In this document: positions 19,094-26,922 of the stretch, piece by piece
Position numbering within the stretch: the stretch's first letter is position 1
How the letters are laid out: each line of letters starts with the position of its first letter
NCBI GenBank assembly: GCA_902573015.1
Contig: CACGIE010000009.1
Coordinates: 1 to 44,064, forward strand
DNA from: an uncultured Candidatus Poseidoniales archaeon
Lineage (GTDB): Archaea; Thermoplasmatota; Poseidoniia; Poseidoniales; Thalassarchaeaceae
Length of the DNA stretch: 44,064 bases
Direction of reading: 5' to 3'
The notes under the pieces: model-generated
What the model was told of the DNA's origin: nothing
Database searches by the model: none
Seen by the model: the letters and a program-made list of their open reading frames with translations, nothing else
Program-made: the position numbers and the translations under genes

Positions 19094-19344
19094 GGGGTTA
19101 TTGTATGATGTATCGGTAATGTTGGCTAGCGTGTGAGGCGCCAACTACCACTTCTTAATGGAAAGGATAATTGATTCCACGACGTAATAGATGAAGGAAA
19201 ACGGGAATAAAAATAGCAGAAAGAACAAACTTGGATTTTGTTTTTCTCTATTGGATTCGTAGCCCCCCTTCCCACCGTTACTGTCCATAATATAGACACT
19301 GGGAAACCCCAATATGATGTATTCGTCATCTTGGGTACTGTTGC

Positions 19345-19842
19345 TTATGCCCCCATAGCACTAGCCAACATCCAAAACACGAGAAGAACCAATATCGGTG
19401 CTATTAAAGAGAGAATATGGAACATTGCAAGGAAAAGATTCCACTCCCCATTTTCTTTTCGCTGGCGATTAATCCGGACAAGATAGACTGCGTAAATAGG
19501 TAGTAGAATTGGCGAACACAACAAGAATATACGAGAGGGAAAACTAAGGATGAAAGCTAGAGTGTAAAGGAAGGAGAGATCAGTTCTGTAGACTTCAGTT
19601 TGTTCTATGTACCATAGGTCAAAACCGAAGGCTGGAAAGGTCAGCAAAGGAATGATCGGTATCCACCAAATCTCAGTTCTACCGATGATTTCGAAAATAG
19701 CCTTTTTACCTGTTTCTTTACGTTTACGCGCAATTAGGTGAGTTTTCTCATCTGGTAAACCCCCCCTATGACGTAAGCAATACCCAGATGTCCTAAACTC
19801 CAGGGCATTGCAGCCTTCGAATGAACAATTTCGGTCCCCCAC
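19345..19842 (-). CDS. N-terminal CCCH-type zinc motif + TM domain protein (paralog family)
   Basis: GTG start; MGDRNCSFEGCNALEFRTSGYCLRHRGGLP; TM helices. Confidence 0.65.
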   Translation of the reverse strand: MGDRNCSFEGCNALEFRTSGYCLRHRGGLPDEKTHLIARKRKETGKKAIFEIIGRTEIWWIPIIPLLTFPAFGFDLWYIEQTEVYRTDLSFLYTLAFILSFPSRIFLLCSPILLPIYAVYLVRINRQRKENGEWNLFLAMFHILSLIAPILVLLVFWMLASAMGA

Positions 19843-19859
19843 ACCTGTCAGTGTGGGGG
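19836..19859 (-). promoter_or_regulatory. Perfect inverted repeat overlapping the start codon
   Basis: CCCCCACAC-CTGTCA-GTGTGGGGG, 9-bp stem, 6-nt loop; GTG start (19842..19840) lies in one arm. Confidence 0.5.
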
Positions 19860-19862
19860 CCC

Positions 19863-19872
19863 CTCTATGACA
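19863..19872 (-). promoter_or_regulatory. GTCATAGAGG promoter-like element
   Basis: Reverse complement; 20 nt before GTG start 19842. Confidence 0.45.
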
Positions 19873-19881
19873 ATATGACGC

Positions 19882-20175
19882 CTATGGGCTTCCATTTTCC
19901 TGTTGTTCGAGGTTTTCCTTGTATGCGGTGAATAGGAGCGGGTAGATGACTATGGTGGCCATGAATATTGACCACCAGGGGGGATTGTCTGGAATTATTT
20001 CTGAACCTTGCATTGCAGATAGCCATTCTATGATGGAGTAAAGCCCGCTAACTAGGAAGTAGCATATTGCAAATCCGACGAAATGGAGAAGCTGGTGGTA
20101 GGGCATTTTCTTCTCGTCCTTGTTACGAGGTAAACGAGGTTGCCATAGATCAAGTCGTTCTTCCATATTCTTCAC
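19882..20175 (-). CDS. Small membrane protein, hypothetical
   Basis: 97 aa, two TM helices. Confidence 0.55.
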   Translation of the reverse strand: MKNMEERLDLWQPRLPRNKDEKKMPYHQLLHFVGFAICYFLVSGLYSIIEWLSAMQGSEIIPDNPPWWSIFMATIVIYPLLFTAYKENLEQQENGSP

Positions 20176-20241
20176 AGCCCGCCCACGGAAATAGGCATTG
20201 TTACGTCGGCATCTCCACCCTCCCCGATTGATGCCGGTAGA

Positions 20242-20856
20242 TTACTTCACCTCGCAGATTATGATGCTCGAAGAGTTGCGATTGACTCTCTCCTCACCGA
20301 GAACTTCCATACCACAATCCGCTATGAGCTGTAGAAAGTCAACCTTCATCCCTAGCCCTAGCCTCTTTCTCAGTGGGTTCCACAATCCAAGAGCCAAACT
20401 ACGCCCCTTAGAGTAGTGATTTACTATGCATATCTTGCCACCAACTTTTGTCACTCTCTTCATCTCGGAGAGGACCCGACCGGGTTTAGAGACAACTGAT
20501 AATGCATGAGCAACCAGAGAATGGTCGAAGGTATCGTCGTCGAACCCAAGTTCGTGAGCATCCATCTTGGAAAGAACGACATTGCTACCAATCCCTCCAT
20601 CATCCAACTTTTGTCTTGCCTGCCTTAGCATAGACTCGCTGAAATCTATCCCCTCCACCTGTACATAATCCGGGCAGAAGGCTAACGAAATCCCAGTCCC
20701 CACTCCAACCTCCAATATCCTATCGCCTTCCTCAAGATCGAGGGATTGGTACATTTTTCGGTGCCCCTCGGAGAAACTTGGTGCGAAGATACGATCATAC
20801 ACAGGAGCATAGAGTCGATAGGGGGTGATTCTGTGTTTCAAACTCTCTTTTGCCAT
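20242..20856 (-). CDS. Class I SAM-dependent methyltransferase
   Basis: ILEVGVGTGISLAF...VEGIDFSESMLRQAR...MDAHELGFDDDTFD. Confidence 0.85.
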   Translation of the reverse strand: MAKESLKHRITPYRLYAPVYDRIFAPSFSEGHRKMYQSLDLEEGDRILEVGVGTGISLAFCPDYVQVEGIDFSESMLRQARQKLDDGGIGSNVVLSKMDAHELGFDDDTFDHSLVAHALSVVSKPGRVLSEMKRVTKVGGKICIVNHYSKGRSLALGLWNPLRKRLGLGMKVDFLQLIADCGMEVLGEERVNRNSSSIIICEVK

Positions 20857-20871
20857 ATCAATCCACTTTAC

Positions 20872-21477
20872 CTAACCTGCTTTCTTAACCATTCCGCGGC
20901 GTATTAGAGCTATCACTGAATCCAAGTAGCCCCGTGTTAAGTGCGCAAGTATTCTGATCCATATTAACGGAATTATGATAATGAGTGGATAGAGAATTAA
21001 TTCTCCCAAACCAATGTCAAGTGCAGACCAGCCAGTAAGGAGGACGGCTCGATTCGGGTCATCAGGGTCCACGTAAACGGTAATGGGTTCCCCCGGGGGG
21101 TAGTCGTCCGCGTTTCGACGCCCGGAGCCACAGTCTGCCGCATCATACGTGCTACTATGCAGAGAATGACTAATCATGTCGCCACTGTACGTCTCGTTCT
21201 CGTAACCATACTCATATTCGATCCGTAGGCAGTAGGTGGTATTCCCATCAGGTTCGCGGTAAGATTCCACTTCGCTGGCGATGATTGTCCCACTCACCGG
21301 GGTCCAGTCCCTCGCGTCCAAATCTGCCCTAGCATCATCTACAGCGTCAGCAAGAACGAACCCGATCACAATTATGAGAAAAAAGGTACCAAAATAGAAG
21401 ACAGCCATCCAGAAAGTGAACCCAATCATCTGTGGTACTGATAAGTTAGGATCCCGCTTCTCCCGGCCCATGTACAA
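20872..21477 (-). CDS. DUF3592-like membrane protein
   Basis: WTPVSGTIIASEVESY...YPPGEPITVYVDPDDPNRAVL between TM helices. Confidence 0.7.
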   Translation of the reverse strand: MYMGREKRDPNLSVPQMIGFTFWMAVFYFGTFFLIIVIGFVLADAVDDARADLDARDWTPVSGTIIASEVESYREPDGNTTYCLRIEYEYGYENETYSGDMISHSLHSSTYDAADCGSGRRNADDYPPGEPITVYVDPDDPNRAVLLTGWSALDIGLGELILYPLIIIIPLIWIRILAHLTRGYLDSVIALIRRGMVKKAG

Positions 21478-21591
21478 CGATAGTTGGTGCCCTCTTTATT
21501 GATTCGTCATGCACCTTGCCATTCCTGATGTGGCGTAATAGACATCCCATTGTTACGGAATCTTTGTATTCGTAAATCCACTAAGACATTC

Positions 21592-21792
21592 ATGGATGCG
21601 TTTGAAGCATTTTGTTTACTTGACACATTGTGCTTTTTGACTCTGAGTCCCTTTCTGGCATGGGATCATTATTCAAAAAAGGGAGGTACATTTTTGCAGT
21701 TTTTCTTCTATACAATCGCAATTATTTTTTCCATTTTTTGGTTTTATGTAATGTTCTTCTCACGACCATTTGGAGCTAGTTACAACCTCTAA
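21592..21792 (+). CDS. Small membrane protein, hypothetical
   Basis: MDAFEAFCLLDTLCFLTLSPF...; two TM helices; ORF from 21550. Confidence 0.4.
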   Translation: MDAFEAFCLLDTLCFLTLSPFLAWDHYSKKGGTFLQFFFYTIAIIFSIFWFYVMFFSRPFGASYNL

Positions 21793-21872
21793 GGGTGCTA
21801 TGTCTACCTGCCCTCCAAGTTGTGTGATATCCATTGGACATAAATGATATACTAATCTAATCATTTAACTCC

Positions 21873-22736
21873 ATGGAGCCAAGAAAGGTATCAGTTTCTG
21901 CACATTACAAGTTACCTTGGTTCCTGACTTCTTTTGTAAGAATACTAGATTACGGTTCTAAGGACCTAGCAACTCGTTTCCTCTGGAGAATTTTCTGTGG
22001 GCCAATCAAATTCAAGACACCCACAAGAGAGTCTGAGTTTTACAAAAAGACCGAACAGGAAAGGATACAAACGAAATCTACGAGCAAGGAAATCATGCTT
22101 TATCGTATTCCAAATGATGGCCATAAGATACTCTTTGTGCATGGTTGGAATGGAAGATCAAGTCAATTCTACCGAATAATCGAATTGCTTTCTAATGAGG
22201 GTTATGATATTACGGCTATCGATCTTCCAGGTCATGGAAGGTCAACTAGGAGCACCACGAACCTACCAGAAATTACAGATTTGATATCTGAGGTTACGAA
22301 ATCGAGAGGCCCTTATCATGGAATTGTCTGCCATTCGTTTGGGGGCGTAGCAGCACTCAATGCTGTAAGATTCGGAGCTACATTTGAGAAATTAGTTCTA
22401 ATATCTCCGGGAGTCTATGAAATAAAACCGATGTTCAAGACCTTCGTCGGCCTTTTTGGTTTGGATGAGGAATACTATGCACAAAGAATGTTTGACCTCG
22501 CTGAGTCACTATTCGGAGCCAGTCCTGGGGAGTTTGGCTTAGACCGGTTCTCTAAACAAATCGAGACGGAGACGCTGATTGTTCATTGCGAGGATGACAA
22601 GGAGGCTATGAAAGAAATCGCACTCACTCTGCACAGTGACATGAAAAATTCCGTATTACATCTGACTGAAGGGCTCGGGCACAGGAGGATCTTGAGAGAT
22701 GAAAAGGTTGCAGAGAAAGTAATGAATTTCTTGTAG
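21873..22736 (+). CDS. Alpha/beta hydrolase
   Basis: LFVHGWNG...AIDLPGHGRS...CHSFGGVAAL. Confidence 0.8.
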   Translation: MEPRKVSVSAHYKLPWFLTSFVRILDYGSKDLATRFLWRIFCGPIKFKTPTRESEFYKKTEQERIQTKSTSKEIMLYRIPNDGHKILFVHGWNGRSSQFYRIIELLSNEGYDITAIDLPGHGRSTRSTTNLPEITDLISEVTKSRGPYHGIVCHSFGGVAALNAVRFGATFEKLVLISPGVYEIKPMFKTFVGLFGLDEEYYAQRMFDLAESLFGASPGEFGLDRFSKQIETETLIVHCEDDKEAMKEIALTLHSDMKNSVLHLTEGLGHRRILRDEKVAEKVMNFL

Positions 22737-22801
22737 TTCTCAAGACAATTGCGGGCAGTGCAAACTCTCGATGGTGCCAGTGGAATGCACCTTCGAATGG
22801 C

Positions 22802-23743
22802 ATGGAGATTGCATGGAAAATTTTGAAGAGAGGCCCGCGACTGAATAGAGGCATGGATCCTTCGGACAAGCTTAGCGCGCCATTAGGATCTGCGCGGGAA
22901 GTGATCAAAGCCCTCTTTACGTTCCTAATATTTCTCGGGATGGGGCCCTGGCTGGTATTCACTGGTTTTAGTGGCATAATCGATCAAGGTGACGAGTTCT
23001 CTGTCTCGGGTTCCCAATATGGTCCTGACAGTCCTGAATTTGCGGGAGATGTGATTTGGGAAGGAACCACTGATGAAACCTGGACTTCTAGATTGACGAC
23101 TGATCCTGGTGAAATTCGAGTATGGGTTGAAGAAGGAAAGACAGTTGATGTATCGATAAGTACAGTGAGTGAGGATTTTGGCTCTTGGGCTTATTTCGAA
23201 CGATGCGATGTTTCGGATTGTAATTATTACAATAATGGAAATGGAAGTATTCCCGGTTATGAATACATAGGACAAATCGACGTGTGGCGCAACAGGACAT
23301 ATGAAGTGCAATTCACATCCACTGGAGATAATACTGAAACAACGATGATCATCGTTACAAAGGAGGAATTTCCTCCTCTGGGGTTTGTTTTGATAATGAT
23401 GACGTTGTTTGGCACTGCAGGAACTTGTGCGGCGATATTATTCGCATATCATACCACCAAAGCGATGAGGGAGGAAGCTGAAAATAATAATGGCAACCGC
23501 GAATCAGTTTCCAAAAATAACTGGATTGGGCCAGATGGAGTTGAGAGTGGTCCAGATGTCCCTGAAGATTGGTACTTGACGTACGATGGGCCTGCACCAA
23601 TCGTAGAGGATATTTACGATGAGAACTATGCCGTAGACAGGGGAAATGGTGCTGTTCCTGTTAACTTCTACATCAAGAAATGGGGCGTTCCAGAGGGCTT
23701 CGGAAAAACAGACCATGAGAGACTTTGGTCCATGGATGATTGA
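22802..23743 (+). CDS. Membrane protein with extracytoplasmic beta domain, hypothetical
   Basis: 313 aa; two TM helices flanking an extracellular segment. Confidence 0.65.
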   Translation: MEIAWKILKRGPRLNRGMDPSDKLSAPLGSAREVIKALFTFLIFLGMGPWLVFTGFSGIIDQGDEFSVSGSQYGPDSPEFAGDVIWEGTTDETWTSRLTTDPGEIRVWVEEGKTVDVSISTVSEDFGSWAYFERCDVSDCNYYNNGNGSIPGYEYIGQIDVWRNRTYEVQFTSTGDNTETTMIIVTKEEFPPLGFVLIMMTLFGTAGTCAAILFAYHTTKAMREEAENNNGNRESVSKNNWIGPDGVESGPDVPEDWYLTYDGPAPIVEDIYDENYAVDRGNGAVPVNFYIKKWGVPEGFGKTDHERLWSMDD

Positions 23744-23895
23744 ACCATGGACATGTGAAAATCTGAGGGATGGTGGACTGAGAAGTAACGTGAACCCTCG
23801 ATCACGAGGAACACTATTTCCTGATCCTCCTAAGAGGTACGGGTTTCGATGCATGCCGGCACAACAAATAAGTGCCATTTCTTCAGATTAAATTC

Positions 23896-24408
23896 ATGCC
23901 CCCAATTGTATGCCCTCGTTGCTTAACAGAGCTGGTGGATAGAAGCGAGTGGTGGAGCGGAGGGGCCTGCGAGTGCGAGAAATGCAAGGGAATACTCGCG
24001 GACAAGAACTGGCTGGAAAGTAACATGCACCAGGGCGACTATCTGAGACTGACAAAGAGGGTGTTCACAGGCTCTCCGGCAGGAATCCTTTGCCCTCATT
24101 GCCTGTCCGTTCATCCCCGAAGCCCTATCGAGATGGTCAAATTCACGGTTTCCCCGGATGGGAAAAGCTACGAGGTCGATGGTTGTCATAAATGCGGATC
24201 GATGTGGTTTGACCAGGGCGAGTTGGAGGCATATGAGGAGGGGGAAGTTGGAGATTCACCCCTCGAAAAGACGAGTGAGAAGAAAGGCAGCACCCTAGGA
24301 AATTTGGCTGTTGATGGCGCTATCTCTTCACCGGAGTTAGCGGTTGGGGCTGCTGAAGCATCATTTGGAATCTTTGACGTGTTAGCGGCAATTATCTCTG
24401 GCCTTTAG
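23896..24408 (+). CDS. Protein with paired TFIIB-type zinc ribbons
   Basis: CPRCLTEL...CECEKCKG; CPHCLS...CHKCGSMWFDQGELEA (zf-TFIIB pattern); ORF from 23872. Confidence 0.7.
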   Translation: MPPIVCPRCLTELVDRSEWWSGGACECEKCKGILADKNWLESNMHQGDYLRLTKRVFTGSPAGILCPHCLSVHPRSPIEMVKFTVSPDGKSYEVDGCHKCGSMWFDQGELEAYEEGEVGDSPLEKTSEKKGSTLGNLAVDGAISSPELAVGAAEASFGIFDVLAAIISGL

Positions 24409-24447
24409 GGTCATGCAAGTGGCATTTTTATCGGGCCTAGATTGGAT

Positions 24448-25044
24448 TCATACACTTGCTTGCCCTATGTATAGATATTCTCCTGTCCAATGATAACGGA
24501 CGTAGGGATACGGCCAGCACCATTCGTAGATGAATTGGGAGTCAACTAAGCTCTCGCAAGGTACCGGAGTAGCGCACATTGACATCCCCTCATCCCAATA
24601 ACTAATCTCTGCTTCTGTCAGATTTTCCGGCCAATCAATCCAGTAGAAGATATCGAAGAAGGTAGTAGTTGAGCATTCTTCCGGTCCTGGCCAAGCCCCG
24701 ACGTAGTGTGACTCATTCCTCCCCCAAGATCCTCGTTCATCTGCAAATCCATACAAGTCGTCAGGCGGGGGAAGGGTCGAGTTGCTACCATCAAGGAAAC
24801 TCGGTCCGGGGTCGCTAACAAGCATCCCCCTTGGGACCGGTTCGCCGCACCACCCTGGATATCCCGGGTGCTGCTCTATCTTAGCCTGGTAAGCCTCCCA
24901 GTCCAGCCCGGCCATAGGCACCTCTATCCTGCAATCCCATAATGCAGTCTCCGTTGGTTCTTCAGGAATTATTTCGTCCAAGAGACAACCCGCGGTTGTA
25001 GTAGAAATCATCAGGAGAGTCATCAACATAACTCTAGGTTCCAC
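24448..25044 (-). CDS. Lipoprotein, hypothetical
   Basis: MLMTLLMISTTTAGCLLDE lipobox; Trp/Cys-rich. Confidence 0.6.
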   Translation of the reverse strand: MEPRVMLMTLLMISTTTAGCLLDEIIPEEPTETALWDCRIEVPMAGLDWEAYQAKIEQHPGYPGWCGEPVPRGMLVSDPGPSFLDGSNSTLPPPDDLYGFADERGSWGRNESHYVGAWPGPEECSTTTFFDIFYWIDWPENLTEAEISYWDEGMSMCATPVPCESLVDSQFIYEWCWPYPYVRYHWTGEYLYIGQASV

Positions 25045-25132
25045 GACCTTCGACGTACTTACTTCATCATAAATGCAGTCCCGGCACTTTGACGCAACGA
25101 ATGGGCACTAGTATTCGAGCAGACCCGATGGT

Positions 25133-25657
25133 CTAACCCTCATTGGAGATGTTCTCGCTGATTTTCTGGAGGATGTCCCGGATTTCCATCAGGACGCTGT
25201 TTGACTCCTCCGAGGGTGCGGACTGTTGGGGAGCGGAAATCAGTGAGTCCCTTTGCTGGAGGACGAGGTCTCGGAACTGATTGGAGTTCTTCACCCCGGT
25301 GAGGATGAACGGCGCGGCACCAGCAGTCTCGAACTGCATCCTGACTACCCCGAAGGCGTTCAGTATCGGGCCCTCGTGGATGGAAACGTCTGTCAGCTTG
25401 TCCAGGGGGATGTTCTGCTGTTTCTTGAACAGCCACCCCATTCTCATGTTGATTGAGCGATCTGTCAGGGCCCCGCTCATGTGCTCGTACTGCTTCTGAT
25501 GAACCAGCCACCCGAACAGTATCCAGATTGGCATCAATATGATTCCGACCATCGTAACCAAGAGGCCCACGTTAGCCATTATCCACCAGTAAATTATGAT
25601 CTTCCTGTCGAATTCCACTGCCATGATGTGGCCCTTGTCGGCGTATCCCGTCTCCAT
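25133..25657 (-). CDS. Bacterial-type PH domain membrane protein (bPH2/YdbT-like)
   Basis: MGWLFKKQQNIPLDKLTDVSIHEGPILNAFGVVRMQFETAGA after TM hairpin. Confidence 0.75.
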   Translation of the reverse strand: METGYADKGHIMAVEFDRKIIIYWWIMANVGLLVTMVGIILMPIWILFGWLVHQKQYEHMSGALTDRSINMRMGWLFKKQQNIPLDKLTDVSIHEGPILNAFGVVRMQFETAGAAPFILTGVKNSNQFRDLVLQQRDSLISAPQQSAPSEESNSVLMEIRDILQKISENISNEG

Positions 25658-25701
25658 AATTGTGGGTACGGGGGCGCATTATGGCAAGAACTTGGTGGCG
25701 C

Positions 25702-26850
25702 TCAGGGACCCATCAGGCCCTTCAGCACCGCCTCGACCCTGTCCATCCCCCTGGAGATGTCGTCGCGGCCGATCGTGTAGGCGAACCTTAGGTGCCCCTC
25801 GCCCGCCTCTCCGAAAGCGGTCCCCGGAGAGCACAGGACCCCTCCCTCGAGGAGTTTGATCGCGACCTCCTCGCTGTTCATTCCCGGCACCTCCACCTTC
25901 GGGAAGACGTAGAAGGCCCCGGTAGGCACGTGGCAGGAGACGCCTGGCATGGAGTTGAGCCTCTCGCATATGAGGTCCCTGCGCGCCTTGAACTCCTCGC
26001 ACATCTCCTCGGGATACCCCGGGTACTTCTCGAGCGCCTCTAGAACAGCATACTGCATTGCGTCGTTGGAGCATGCGGTCACGTAGTACTGCATCTTGGT
26101 CAGCTCGGCCATGAGCTCGGGGTCAGGCGAGAGCAGGTACCCTATCCTCCACCCCGTCATAGCGAAGGTCTTGGAGAACGACTGGACCATGACCAGCTTG
26201 TCGTAGCCGGCCCCCAGGAAGGAGACGTGGGGCGAGTCGTAGACAATCCTATCGTAGACCTCGTCGGTGATCAGCCACAGGTCGTTTGCCCTGGCGAACT
26301 CCACCAGCTCGTCCCTCTGCCTCTCGTCCACGTTGCCACCAGTGGGGTTGCTGGGGAAGTTGTACAGTATCGCAACCGTGCTGTCGTCGACGATCTCCTC
26401 GAGATCCTCGATCGTCGGGACGAAACCGTTCTCGAACCTGCACGGGTAGAGAGAGGCCTCACCACCACAGATGACTACATCGGGAGGGTAGAGGGGGAAG
26501 TAGGGCTCGGGGATCATCACCTTGTCCCCGGGGTTGACGATGGCGAGGAAGATGTCCAGAAGGGCATTGGTCCCGCTCATGGTGATGCAGACGTTGGACT
26601 CGTCCAGGGTGGGGATGCGGTGGTGCCACATCTCCGCAATCTTCTGCCTCAGAGGGGGTAGTCCGGCGGTTGTGGTGTACTTGTTCCTCCCCTCTCTCAT
26701 CGCCCGCGCGAACGCCTCGACTGCGATTTCGGGGGGCTGGAAGTCCGGCTCGCCCAGCCCGAACTGCACGGCGTCGTCACCAGCCATGTCGAACATCCTC
26801 CTCACCCCGGTTGGACGAATGCTCTTTGAGCGGTCGGAGAATCTCACCAT
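25702..26850 (-). CDS. Class I/II PLP-dependent aminotransferase (aspartate aminotransferase family)
   Basis: NFPSNPTGG; SFSKTFAMTGWRIGY; 382 aa. Confidence 0.9.
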   Translation of the reverse strand: MVRFSDRSKSIRPTGVRRMFDMAGDDAVQFGLGEPDFQPPEIAVEAFARAMREGRNKYTTTAGLPPLRQKIAEMWHHRIPTLDESNVCITMSGTNALLDIFLAIVNPGDKVMIPEPYFPLYPPDVVICGGEASLYPCRFENGFVPTIEDLEEIVDDSTVAILYNFPSNPTGGNVDERQRDELVEFARANDLWLITDEVYDRIVYDSPHVSFLGAGYDKLVMVQSFSKTFAMTGWRIGYLLSPDPELMAELTKMQYYVTACSNDAMQYAVLEALEKYPGYPEEMCEEFKARRDLICERLNSMPGVSCHVPTGAFYVFPKVEVPGMNSEEVAIKLLEGGVLCSPGTAFGEAGEGHLRFAYTIGRDDISRGMDRVEAVLKGLMGP

Positions 26851-26922
26851 GACCTGCGGACTAGCGTCCTAGGATTTTAACAAGGCGGCGCGGAATGCTC
26901 GATTTCGCCTGCAGGGAGGTAT

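Noticed and set aside
5850-25060. Possible provirus or integrated plasmid
   Set aside because: No integrase, capsid, terminase, portal, replication or partition gene recognised, and no direct repeat of a tRNA 3' end was found by eye.
26227-26661. 144-aa plus-strand ORF antisense to the aminotransferase (and similar ORFs at 27106-27591, 28709-29062, 31138-31662, 32027-32497, 35966-36523)
   Set aside because: Antisense open frames in GC-rich coding DNA; opposite strand carries clear families.
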